Of a stretch of DNA of 47,336 nucleotides, positions 39,075-47,336 are shown one piece after another. The stretch covers positions 1 through 47,336 of the forward strand of contig CADCTA010000052.1 of NCBI GenBank assembly GCA_902805675.1. Direction: 5' to 3'. A program made the translations under genes and the position numbers. The notes beneath the pieces were generated by a model. The model did no database searches, had not been told where the DNA came from, and was given only the letters and a program-made list of their open reading frames with translations. How positions within the stretch are numbered: position 1 is the stretch's first letter; the number at the start of each line of letters is the position of its first letter. Origin of the DNA: an uncultured Chthoniobacterales bacterium. GTDB lineage: Bacteria; Verrucomicrobiota; Verrucomicrobiia; Chthoniobacterales; UBA10450.

Positions 39075-41531
39075 ATGAACGAACTCCGATTTGCACTGCG
39101 GCAGTTGCGCAAGTCTCCGGGGTTCACGCTCGTCGCGGTTCTTACGCTCGCGATCGGGATTGGCGCGAACACCGCCATCTTCACGGTCGTCAACGCCGTC
39201 CTGCTCAAGCCGCTGCCGTTCCCGCAGCCCGAGCAGCTCGTCGCGCTGGGCGGCACAGACGCGCGTGAGACTTCACCGACCGGCGGCCTGAACTCGATCA
39301 GTTTCCCGGATTTCTTCGACTTTCGCGCGCAGAACAAGAGCTTCGCGCACCTCGCGGTGCACCGCGACCGCACCTTCGCGCTCTCGACGGGAGCGGAAGC
39401 GCAGAGCGTCCGGGGCGTCCGCGTCTCGCCCGATTTTTTCAATGTCCTAGGACTTGCGTCGCAACTCGGGCGCGGATTTGAACCAGACGAAGAGGCACCG
39501 GGCGGCGGACCGGGCGGGTACACCGTGGTCCTGAGCCACGCCTTTTGGCACCGCCATTTCAAAGCCGACCGGCAGGCGCTCGGCAGCGTTCTGACGCTCG
39601 ATGGACGTGCCCACACCGTGGTCGGCGTGATGCCGCGCGGCTTCCAGTTCCCGATCGAGACGGAACCGTTCGACGTCTACACGACCTTCGCGCCGGAAGC
39701 CGAGAGCATCGACGGCGGCAAGCCGAACACCGAGCGGCGCGGGAGTCACAGCCTGCAGTGCGTGGGGCGACTGAAACCCGGAGTGACGATTCAGCAGGCT
39801 AACGCGGAGCTGAACACCATCGCTGCGGCGCTGGCACAGCAGTATCCCGACACCAATACAAACTGGGGCGTCACCGTGGTGCCGCTGCGTGAAAACATGG
39901 TCGGCGATGTCTCCGGCGGCCTCTATGTGCTGTGCGGCGCCGTCGGCTGCGTGCTGCTGATTGCGAGCGCGAACATGGCGAACCTGCTGCTCGCGCGCGC
40001 GACGGTGCGTGGCAAGGAGATCGCGTTGCGTGCGGCGCTGGGCGCGAGCCGCGGGCGCATCATCCGGCAACTGCTCACCGAAAGCGTGTTGCTGGCCGCG
40101 ATCGGCGGGTTGTGCGGGCTCGTCTTCGCTGCGTGGGGCACCGACATCCTCGTCTCGCTCGTCCCGCAGAATATCCCACGCATCTCCGAGATCCGGCTCG
40201 ACGGCGCGGTGCTCGGGTTCACGCTGCTGGTCTCGCTCGCGACTGGCGTGCTCTTCGGCCTCGCGCCAGCCTTCCAGGCTTCGAAGCTCGATCTGCGCTC
40301 GTCGTTGAATGAGGGCGGCCGCGGATCTGCCGGCGGCGCCAAGCATCGGCTGCGCAACGCGCTCGTCATCGCGGAAGTCGCCCTCGCGCTGCTTCTCCTC
40401 ACCGGTGCCGGGTTGCTCCTGAAGAGCTTCTCGCGCTTGAGCCAGGTCGATCCCGGCCTGCAGACGGAACGTGTGCTGAGCGCGTCGATCACTCTGCCGA
40501 GCGCCGCCTATCCGCGGCCTGAGAACGTCGTCGCATTTTTCGACCAGCTTCTGCCGCGCTTGAACAGCCTCCCTGGCGTGCAATCCGCGAGCACGATCTT
40601 CCCGCTCCCGCTGAGCGGAAGCTCGGTCAGCGCATCGTTCGAGAATCCCGAGCGGCCGGTGCCGAAAGGCCAGGAGCCGGACTGCCCCGCGCGCATCGCC
40701 CAAGCCGACTACTTCCGCACGGTGGGCGTCCCGCTCGTGCGCGGCCGGTTGTTTGACGCCAACGATCAGCCGAACAGCAAGCCAGTGATGCTGGTGAACC
40801 AGCGGTTCGCCGAGACGTTCTTTCCCGGCCAGGACGTGATCGGCAAATCGCTCAAGCCCGGCTGGAGCTCCGGCAAGGATGAGCCCGCCATGCGCGAGAT
40901 CGTCGGCGTGGTCGGGAACGTGAAACACCGCTCCCTTCGGGCTGAGTTCACCCCGGAGATGTATATGCCCGCGACGCAGCTGCCGGTCGGCGCGGCCGCC
41001 CTCGTCATCCGCACGAGCGTGTCTGATCCGGCGGCGTTGACCAACGCCGTGCGCGCGGAGCTCGCTCGCACCGATGCCAGCGTGCCGCTGACGCGTGTCC
41101 GACCGTTTGATTACTACGTCGGACGTTCGCTCGCCCGACCGCGCTTCAATGCGCTGTTGCTGTCGATCTTTGCCGGGGTGGCATTGCTGCTCACCGCGAT
41201 TGGCATCTATGGCGTGATGGCATACTCGGTCGCGCAGCGGCGCCAGGAAATTGGCATTCGCATGGCGCTCGGCGCGCAGAAGCTCGACGTGTTGCGGCTG
41301 GTAGTCGGCGGCGGCATGAAGCTGACTGCCGCCGGCGTGGCGATCGGCCTCGCCGCCGCCTTCGCGCTCACGCGTTTGCTCGAGACGCTGCTCTTTGGCG
41401 TGAAGCCGTTCGACGCGCTCACCATCTCCAGCGTGGCGTTCCTCCTTTGCTTGATCGCGTTAGTCGCATGCTGGGTGCCCGCGCGACGGGCGGCCGGTGT
41501 GAACCCCCTCGTCGCGCTGCGAGAAGGTTAG
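39075..41531 (+). CDS. MacB/FtsX-like ABC permease, ADOP type (1 of 4)
   Basis: The 818-residue protein starts [20 protein letters not shown], the amphipathic entry and first helix typical of 'acidobacterial duplicated orphan permeases' (ADOP). Two MacB_PCD-FtsX units follow. A periplasmic domain (about 50-240) is followed by helices around 285-410 containing 'ANMANLLLARATVRGKEIALRAALGASRGRIIRQLL' and a helix near 435-455. A second periplasmic domain (about 480-650) leads to the last three helices with RRQEIGIRMALGAQKLDVLR. MacB-like proteins need an ATPase; none is encoded here. It may be a mechanotransmission-type exporter or lipoprotein-handling permease. Confidence 0.93.
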   Translation: MNELRFALRQLRKSPGFTLVAVLTLAIGIGANTAIFTVVNAVLLKPLPFPQPEQLVALGGTDARETSPTGGLNSISFPDFFDFRAQNKSFAHLAVHRDRTFALSTGAEAQSVRGVRVSPDFFNVLGLASQLGRGFEPDEEAPGGGPGGYTVVLSHAFWHRHFKADRQALGSVLTLDGRAHTVVGVMPRGFQFPIETEPFDVYTTFAPEAESIDGGKPNTERRGSHSLQCVGRLKPGVTIQQANAELNTIAAALAQQYPDTNTNWGVTVVPLRENMVGDVSGGLYVLCGAVGCVLLIASANMANLLLARATVRGKEIALRAALGASRGRIIRQLLTESVLLAAIGGLCGLVFAAWGTDILVSLVPQNIPRISEIRLDGAVLGFTLLVSLATGVLFGLAPAFQASKLDLRSSLNEGGRGSAGGAKHRLRNALVIAEVALALLLLTGAGLLLKSFSRLSQVDPGLQTERVLSASITLPSAAYPRPENVVAFFDQLLPRLNSLPGVQSASTIFPLPLSGSSVSASFENPERPVPKGQEPDCPARIAQADYFRTVGVPLVRGRLFDANDQPNSKPVMLVNQRFAETFFPGQDVIGKSLKPGWSSGKDEPAMREIVGVVGNVKHRSLRAEFTPEMYMPATQLPVGAAALVIRTSVSDPAALTNAVRAELARTDASVPLTRVRPFDYYVGRSLARPRFNALLLSIFAGVALLLTAIGIYGVMAYSVAQRRQEIGIRMALGAQKLDVLRLVVGGGMKLTAAGVAIGLAAAFALTRLLETLLFGVKPFDALTISSVAFLLCLIALVACWVPARRAAGVNPLVALREG

Positions 41532-41538
41532 CCCCCCA

Positions 41539-43965
41539 ATGAACGAAATCCGCTTTGCCCTGCGCCAGCTTCGAAAGTCGCCGGCGTTCACCTTCATCGC
41601 CATCCTCACGCTCGCGCTCGGAATTGGCGCGAACACCGCGATCTTCAGCGTCGTCAACGCAGTCATCCTGCGGCCGCTGCCCTACAAGGCGCCGGATCAG
41701 CTCGTGTGGATTTGGGAGACGAGCCCGAAGAACGACATCGAGTTCGAGCCGCTTTCCTATCCGAACTTCAACGACTTCCGCGAGCAGGCGCAAAGCCTCG
41801 CAGCGGTGGGCGGTTTCACCAATTCGGCGCCCATCTTGGCCGGTGCCGACGGGGAACCGGAGCGTCTCACGGGTGCGGCGGTCGTCGGTGACTTCTTCAC
41901 TGTGCTCGGCGTGGAACCAGTGTTCGGCCGCAAATTCGCTGCCGATGAAAACGAAGACGGAAAGAACCGCGTCACGATTCTGAGCCACGCCTTCTGGCAG
42001 CGTCGGTTCGGCGCCGATCCCAAGCTCGTGGGCCAGCAGATTCAGCTGAACGGAAATCAGTACACCGTCGTCGGCGTGATGCCGCCGGCCTTTCAGGATC
42101 CGGTGGCAGCAGCGCGGCGGCCGGTCGAGTTGTGGATGCCGCTGGCGATCTCGCAGGGGATGCGCAATTCGCGGCGCGGCGATTTCCTCCAGGTCATCGC
42201 GCGCCTGAGACCGAACGTTGGCATCGACCAGGCGCGAGCGGAGTTGAAGGGCATCGCGGCGCGACTCGAGCAGCAGTATCCCGACACGAATACGAACTGG
42301 AGCACGATCGTCGATCCGCTGCACCACACGCTCACCGGCAACGTCCGCCCGGCGCTCTTGGTTCTGCTCGGGGCCGTGGCGTTCCTGCTTTTGATCGCCT
42401 GCGCGAACGTCGCCAATCTGCTTCTGGCGCGTGCGTCCGCCCGGCAGCGTGAAATCGCGGTGCGTTCTGCACTTGGTGCCTCGCGCTCGCGGATCATCCG
42501 ACAGCTGCTGACGGAGAACATGCTGCTGTCGCTGGCCGGCGGGGTGGGGGGATTGCTCATCGCCTGGTGGGGGACACGCGCGTTGCTCGCGCTCAGCCCG
42601 GGAAACATCCCGCGACTCAGCTCGGTCGGCATCGATCCGCAGGTGCTGGTCTTCACACTGCTCATTTCGCTTGTCACCGGTCTGCTGTTCGGCCTCGCGC
42701 CGGCCTTGATCGTTTCGAAGCTGAACCTCAACGAAACGCTCAAGGAAGGCGGGCGGAGTTCGGCCGAAGGAGCGGGCGGTCGGCGGCTGCGCAATGGTCT
42801 GGCCATCGCGGAAATCGCCCTCTCGCTTGTGCTGCTGGTCGGCGCCGGCCTGCTCATCCGAAGCTTCCTGCGCTTGCAGGAAGTGAACCCCGGATTCAAC
42901 CCCAAGAATGTTCTCGCCGCGGAGCTCTCACTGCCGACCGCAAAATACGCGGAGAATCCGCAGGTCGTTAACTTCTACGATCAACTCCTCGCGCGCGTCG
43001 CGGAGCAGCCGGGTGTGCGGAGCGCCGCGCTCACCACCGCGCTGCCGCTCAGCGGCGGTGGGGACATCCTCGCCTTCTACGTCGAAGGCAAACCGGTTGC
43101 GCGCAGTGACCGCACGCCTGACGCCGAGGCTCGTGTGGTCAGCGCAGACTATTTCCGCGCCATGGAGATCCCATTGCGCCGCGGCCGCACGCTAACGGAA
43201 CAGGACACACCCGACGCGCCGGACGCAGCCGTGATTAACGAAGCGCTCGCTCGCAAGTATTTCGCGGAGGAGGACCCGGTCGGGAAACGCATCACGTTTG
43301 GCGATCCACAGGCGGCGGATGTCGAGTGGTTCAACATCGTCGGAGTGGTCGGCGATGTCCGCCAGAGCACGCTCCAGGCTGAGCCATATCCGCAGATTTA
43401 CAGCGCCTACCGGCAGACGCCGCGCCGCGCGCTCACGATCGTCCTGCGCACTGCTGGTGAGCCGACCTCGATGGCGAACACGCTTCGCCAGCAGGTCTGG
43501 TCGCTCGATCGTCAGCAGCCGTTGCACAACGTGCGGACCGTCGAGCAGGTGCTCGCGCAGTCGATCGCGCGGCCGCGATTCAACACACTGCTGATCACCA
43601 TTCTGGCCGGCGTCGCGCTCCTGCTCGCGGCGGTCGGCATCTACGGCGTGATCTCGTATTCCGTCACCCAGCGCACCCACGAGATCGGCGTCCGTATGGC
43701 GCTCGGTGCAAGTGCGGGCAATGTCCTGCGCCTCGTCATTGGCCAAGGGATGCTACTCGCCGGCATCGGCCTCGCCGTCGGCGTCGTCGGAGCGTTCGCC
43801 GTCACGCGCATCATGGGTTCGCTGCTCTACGGCGTGAGCGCGAGCGATCCGCTGACCTACATCGTGCTCGTCGCGCTGCTTGGGTTCATCGCATTGATCG
43901 CGAGCTACATCCCGGCGCGCCGCGCGATGCGCGTCGATCCAGTTGTGGCACTTCGGAACGAGTAG
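41539..43965 (+). CDS. MacB/FtsX-like ABC permease, ADOP type (2 of 4)
   Basis: The 808-residue protein begins 7 bp after the first permease gene and has the same plan: FALRQLRKSPAFTFIAILTL, a periplasmic domain with 'YPNFNDFREQAQSLAAVGGF', FtsX helices with 'ANVANLLLARASARQREIAVRSALGASRSRIIRQLL', a duplicate unit, and a C-terminal RTHEIGVRMALGASAGNVLR and 'YIPARRAMRVDPVVALRNE'. It is closest to copies 1 and 3 and clearly a paralogue. Conserved positions in the coupling regions are kept, so it should be functional. The tight spacing supports co-translation. Confidence 0.93.
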   Translation: MNEIRFALRQLRKSPAFTFIAILTLALGIGANTAIFSVVNAVILRPLPYKAPDQLVWIWETSPKNDIEFEPLSYPNFNDFREQAQSLAAVGGFTNSAPILAGADGEPERLTGAAVVGDFFTVLGVEPVFGRKFAADENEDGKNRVTILSHAFWQRRFGADPKLVGQQIQLNGNQYTVVGVMPPAFQDPVAAARRPVELWMPLAISQGMRNSRRGDFLQVIARLRPNVGIDQARAELKGIAARLEQQYPDTNTNWSTIVDPLHHTLTGNVRPALLVLLGAVAFLLLIACANVANLLLARASARQREIAVRSALGASRSRIIRQLLTENMLLSLAGGVGGLLIAWWGTRALLALSPGNIPRLSSVGIDPQVLVFTLLISLVTGLLFGLAPALIVSKLNLNETLKEGGRSSAEGAGGRRLRNGLAIAEIALSLVLLVGAGLLIRSFLRLQEVNPGFNPKNVLAAELSLPTAKYAENPQVVNFYDQLLARVAEQPGVRSAALTTALPLSGGGDILAFYVEGKPVARSDRTPDAEARVVSADYFRAMEIPLRRGRTLTEQDTPDAPDAAVINEALARKYFAEEDPVGKRITFGDPQAADVEWFNIVGVVGDVRQSTLQAEPYPQIYSAYRQTPRRALTIVLRTAGEPTSMANTLRQQVWSLDRQQPLHNVRTVEQVLAQSIARPRFNTLLITILAGVALLLAAVGIYGVISYSVTQRTHEIGVRMALGASAGNVLRLVIGQGMLLAGIGLAVGVVGAFAVTRIMGSLLYGVSASDPLTYIVLVALLGFIALIASYIPARRAMRVDPVVALRNE

Positions 43966-43971
43966 GCGCGT

Positions 43972-46386
43972 ATGCCCGAAATCCGCTACGCGATCCGCCA
44001 ACTGTGGAAGTCGCCCGGCTTCTCGTTCGTCGCCATCATCACGCTCGCGCTCGGCATCGGCGCGAACACCTCCATCTTCAGCGTGGTCAATGCGGTGCTG
44101 CTTCGGCCGCTGCCGTATCCGCAGCCCGACCGCCTCGCCATCGTCAACCAGGCGATCGGCCCGCGTCTGATCTCGATGTCGTTTCAGGATTATCTCGACT
44201 ACCGGCGCGACAACACGGTCTTCGAGCATCTCGCGGTTTCCCGCCGAGAATCCTACAATCTCAGCGGGCTCGCTGGTCGCGAACCGGAGCAGATTTCCGG
44301 CGCCCTCGTGACGGCGAACTTCTTCAAGGTCATCGGGCTGACACCACAACTCGGCCGCGTCTTTACCGAGGAAGAAGATCGGCTCGGCGGGCCGATGCTG
44401 GCCTTGATCAGCGACCGCCTGTGGGAGCGCCTTTTCCAGCGCGATCCGGAAGTGCTCGGTAAGACGCTGAACCTCGGGAATCAGCCTTACACCGTGATCG
44501 GCGTGATGCCGCCGAAGATGTTTTCGCCGCGCACCGCGGATGTCTGGTTCCCGCTCATGCGGCGCAGCGATTCTCCGGACTGGCAACCGCGCGATAACCA
44601 TCCGGGTTTGTTCGGCTGGGGCCGGATCAAGCAAGGCGTCAGCCTGGAAGCCGCTCAGGCGGAGATGAGCGCGATCGCGACGCGGCTTCAGCAGCAGTAT
44701 CCGTCAACGAACGGCAACATGGGCGTGAAGCTCACGCAGTTGCTGGAGAACCAGGTGGGTGAATATCGCCGCAGCCTGACGTTGCTTCTCTGCGCCGTCG
44801 CGGTCGTCTTGCTGATCGCCTGCGCGAACCTGGCGAATCTGCTCGCGGCCCGCGGTGCGGCGCGCGCGCGAGAGTTTGCGGTGCGGGTCGCGATCGGCGC
44901 GACCCGCTGGCAGATCATTCGCCAGCTTCTGATCGAGAGCGCCGTGCTCGCGGTGATCGGCGGCGTCTTCGGCATCTGCGCGGCGGCCTGGGGCCGTGAC
45001 TTCCTCGTCGCCCTCGCGCCCGCGGACGTGATGCGATTCCAGGAAACACAGCTCGACTACGTGGTGCTCTCTTTCGCCGGCGCACTCGCGATCGGCACCA
45101 GTGTCCTCTTTGGAATATGGCCGGCGTGGCAAGCTTCCAAGGCGGACGCGCAGGAAGCCTTGAAAGCGGGTGCGCATGGAGCTTCGGACGCGCCCGCGGC
45201 GCGCCGCTCGCGCGAGATGCTGATCATCGCCGAAGTGGCGCTCACGCTGGTGCTGCTCAGCGCGGCGGCGCTCGTGCTGCAAAGCTTCGCGAAGGCGACG
45301 TCGGTGCGACTCGGATTTGAGCCGCGCCACTTGATGACCGCGCAGATCGCTCTGCCGAGCCCCACGTACGAAGATCACGGGAAGCTGCTCGGTTTCACGG
45401 ATGCGCTGCTCCAGCGCTTGCGCGCTTTGCCCGGCGTGGAACAAGCCGCGACGGCGTCGAATCCGCCGCTCATGACCGGCTGGCAGACCGGCTTCCTCCC
45501 CGAAGGCGAAGCCGACGTCCCCGCCTCGCAGCGTCCATCTGCAGAGATGAGTGTGATCAGCAGCGACTACTTCGCGGCCTTGCAAACGCCTCTGCTCCGC
45601 GGTCGCGCGTTCGGGCCGCAGGATACGAGAGACGCGCCGCCGGTGATCATCGTCGATCAGTTGCTCGCGGAGCGATTCTTCCCTGGCGAAGATCCGATCG
45701 GCAAACGGCTCCGGATGCCAGGTTACAAGCCTAACGAGGAGATCATGCGCACGATTGTCGGCCTCGTGCCGCGCCTGAAGGTCTATGGCTTCCAGGAGGA
45801 GATCCAGCTGCCGCAGGCGTATCTTCCGCACACCCAGCTCCCGAATACGAACGTCGTCGTCCTGCTGCGCACCACGCTCGATGGTGCCGCCATCGAGCGC
45901 CCGTTGCGCCAGATCGTCGCCGCGCTCGATCCGGCGCAGCCGGTTTACGACATCCGCAGCATGCAGGCGCGCGTGCAGGAAACGTGGGCCACGCCTCGGC
46001 TGCTGGCGTTCCTGCTCTCGATGTTTGCCGGGCTCGCGCTGGTGCTCGCCGTTCTCGGGCTCTACGGCGTGATGGCTTACAACGGCGTGCGACGCACTCG
46101 CGAGATCGGTGTGCGCCTCGCTCTCGGCGCGCGTCGTGATCAGGTCGTTAGGATGATGCTGAACCAAGGCATGCGCCTGCTCGTGATAGGCCTGCTGGTT
46201 GGCTTCATCGGCGCGGTCGTTGCCTCGCGTGTGCTGCGCAGTCTGCTCTTCGAGGTCAACCCGGCTGATCCGCTCATCTACTTCGGCGTCGCTCTGCTGC
46301 TTGGGATTGCGGCGGCGGTCGCCTGCTGGATTCCTGCACGCCGCGCATCTCGCGTCGACCCGATCATCACCCTCAGAGCTGAATGA
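43972..46386 (+). CDS. MacB/FtsX-like ABC permease, ADOP type (3 of 4)
   Basis: The 804-residue protein begins 6 bp after the second permease gene. It starts [20 protein letters not shown] and differs from 1 and 2 in its periplasmic domain ('[33 protein letters not shown]') and in the FtsX part ([36 protein letters not shown]). The C-terminal coupling segment is [20 protein letters not shown]. Its stop overlaps the start of the fourth permease gene (ATGA). It is closest to copy 4, which shows the array contains two sub-types. Confidence 0.93.
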   Translation: MPEIRYAIRQLWKSPGFSFVAIITLALGIGANTSIFSVVNAVLLRPLPYPQPDRLAIVNQAIGPRLISMSFQDYLDYRRDNTVFEHLAVSRRESYNLSGLAGREPEQISGALVTANFFKVIGLTPQLGRVFTEEEDRLGGPMLALISDRLWERLFQRDPEVLGKTLNLGNQPYTVIGVMPPKMFSPRTADVWFPLMRRSDSPDWQPRDNHPGLFGWGRIKQGVSLEAAQAEMSAIATRLQQQYPSTNGNMGVKLTQLLENQVGEYRRSLTLLLCAVAVVLLIACANLANLLAARGAARAREFAVRVAIGATRWQIIRQLLIESAVLAVIGGVFGICAAAWGRDFLVALAPADVMRFQETQLDYVVLSFAGALAIGTSVLFGIWPAWQASKADAQEALKAGAHGASDAPAARRSREMLIIAEVALTLVLLSAAALVLQSFAKATSVRLGFEPRHLMTAQIALPSPTYEDHGKLLGFTDALLQRLRALPGVEQAATASNPPLMTGWQTGFLPEGEADVPASQRPSAEMSVISSDYFAALQTPLLRGRAFGPQDTRDAPPVIIVDQLLAERFFPGEDPIGKRLRMPGYKPNEEIMRTIVGLVPRLKVYGFQEEIQLPQAYLPHTQLPNTNVVVLLRTTLDGAAIERPLRQIVAALDPAQPVYDIRSMQARVQETWATPRLLAFLLSMFAGLALVLAVLGLYGVMAYNGVRRTREIGVRLALGARRDQVVRMMLNQGMRLLVIGLLVGFIGAVVASRVLRSLLFEVNPADPLIYFGVALLLGIAAAVACWIPARRASRVDPIITLRAE

Positions 46387-47336
46387 AAAGCCTCCGGTTA
46401 GCGTTCCGCCAGCTCCGCAAATCGCCCGGCTTCACGGCCGTCGCCGTGCTCACGCTCGCGCTCGGGATTGGAGCGAACACCGCGATCTTTAGCGTGGTTA
46501 ACGCCGTGCTCCTGCGGCCATTACCGTATCCCGAACCGGACCGGCTCATCGTCTTCACTGAGACCCACCCGAAGATGCCGAACGCCTATGTTTCGTTCCC
46601 CGATTACCTCGACTATCGGCGCGATAATAAGCTGTTCGAACATCTCGCGGTCTCTGGCGAGAGGTCCGTGAACATGAGCGGAGTCGACGGCCGCGATGCG
46701 GAGCAAATCACCGGCGCGATCGTGACCGCAAACTTCTTCAAGGTGGCCGGTCTCGAGCCGCAGATCGGACGCACCTTCACCGACGAGGAAGACCGCATCG
46801 GCGCGCCGGGGCTGGTCGTGCTCAGCGATAAACTCTGGCAGCGCTTCTTCCAGCGCGATCGCAGCGTGCTCGGCAAGACGCTGACTCTCGGCGGGGAGCC
46901 ATACACGGTCATCGGCGTGATGCCGCCGCAGATGTTCTCTCCGCAAGGAGCCGAAGCGTGGTTCCCGTTGGGCCCGCGCACCGTCCACGAAGCCTATCAA
47001 AAACGGGGCAGTCGTCCCGGGCTGAGCGGCTGGGGCCGCCTCAAGCCCGGCGTGACGGTGGAGATGGCGCAAGCCGAGATGACCACGCTCGCGCAGCGCC
47101 TCGGCCAGGAGCACCCGAACAGCAACAAGAACATCGGCGTGCGTGTGCAGCCGCTGCTCGAGAATCAGGTCGGAGAATATCGCTCGAGCCTGACGTTGCT
47201 GCTCTGCGCCGTCGGGGTCGTCCTGCTCATTGCGTGTGCCAATCTGGCTAACCTGCTCGCTGCCAGCGGAGCCGCGCGTTCTCGTGAGTTCGCGATCCGG
47301 ACGGCGATCGGCGCGACGCGCTGGCAGATCGTTCGC
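46383..47336 (+). CDS. MacB/FtsX-like ABC permease, ADOP type (4 of 4, 3' end cut off)
   Basis: The first 318 residues are in the window. It starts [20 protein letters not shown], with '[30 protein letters not shown]' and '[21 protein letters not shown]' in the periplasmic domain and [20 protein letters not shown] as it runs off the edge. It is much closer to copy 3 than to copies 1 and 2, so a recent duplication of that sub-type is likely. The 4-nt overlap with copy 3 points to translational coupling. Whether an ATPase gene follows is outside the window. Confidence 0.92.
   Translation, partial: MKSLRLAFRQLRKSPGFTAVAVLTLALGIGANTAIFSVVNAVLLRPLPYPEPDRLIVFTETHPKMPNAYVSFPDYLDYRRDNKLFEHLAVSGERSVNMSGVDGRDAEQITGAIVTANFFKVAGLEPQIGRTFTDEEDRIGAPGLVVLSDKLWQRFFQRDRSVLGKTLTLGGEPYTVIGVMPPQMFSPQGAEAWFPLGPRTVHEAYQKRGSRPGLSGWGRLKPGVTVEMAQAEMTTLAQRLGQEHPNSNKNIGVRVQPLLENQVGEYRSSLTLLLCAVGVVLLIACANLANLLAASGAARSREFAIRTAIGATRWQIVR

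Overview
The window is a GC-rich (about 60-65% by eye), gene-dense chromosomal segment from a Gram-negative, probably soil-dwelling bacterium. Outer-membrane functions are common: a LolA-type carrier, an LptF/LptG-type permease, a TonB plug protein and lipoproteins. Tandem 'ADOP'-type MacB/FtsX permeases, a SUMF1-fold protein with a J-like N-terminus, DUF6152, DUF4097, DUF3597 and DUF4404 proteins, and several dispersed hairpin repeats point to the Verrucomicrobiota (Chthoniobacterales-like) or, less likely, the Acidobacteriota. This placement is inference; there is no rRNA or other marker gene here. I saw no tRNA, rRNA, CRISPR array, transposase or phage gene.

Layout. 1-3.8 kb: an ArsM-like methyltransferase (cut by the window edge), a secreted fasciclin protein with a clear terminator, the pdxJ-acpS pair, then a repeat-rich stretch and a cupin/small membrane protein pair. 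3.8-12.3 kb: an operon-like pair of a GT-C-like membrane protein and a GH27 alpha-galactosidase lipoprotein, an App1-type phosphatase, a cell-wall amidase, a radical SAM/SPASM protein and an M28 peptidase. 12.4-22.1 kb: mostly small or poorly known genes (DUF4404, a SUMF1-like protein without the FGE cysteines, DUF3597 plus a glycine-rich partner, a barrel-less TonB plug protein, a cupin, a membrane-anchored alpha/beta hydrolase), a broken DUF6152 gene, a DUF4440 protein and surE. 22.2-29.9 kb: an EamA transporter, a PEP mutase/isocitrate lyase-family protein, a Tat-exported HisC-like aminotransferase, a VOC protein, a lone receiver-domain protein, a PYROXD2-like oxidoreductase, an esterase with a carbohydrate-binding-like N-terminus, and a 54-residue Cys-rich protein.

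30.1-35.1 kb is a compact minus-strand cassette: flavin halogenase-like oxidoreductase, small lipoprotein, MMPL exporter, LolA-like carrier. The same set of functions occurs in aryl-polyene/xanthomonadin-type pigment clusters, but the ketosynthase genes are absent from this window. 35.3-47.3 kb is a long plus-strand run: a DUF2059 protein, a secreted unknown, an LptF/LptG permease, a good sigma-54 promoter candidate, a DUF4097 protein with an exact 18-residue repeat, and four tandem MacB/FtsX-like permeases, the last running off the window. No ATPase partner is visible.

At least three families of nested-hairpin dispersed repeats lie between genes. One (GTCATyCCGAGC...GCTCGGGATGAC) has four copies and in one place seems to have spawned a 20-bp tandem array. 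The best leads are the sigma-54/DUF4097/permease locus, the halogenase-MMPL-LolA cassette, and the repeat families.
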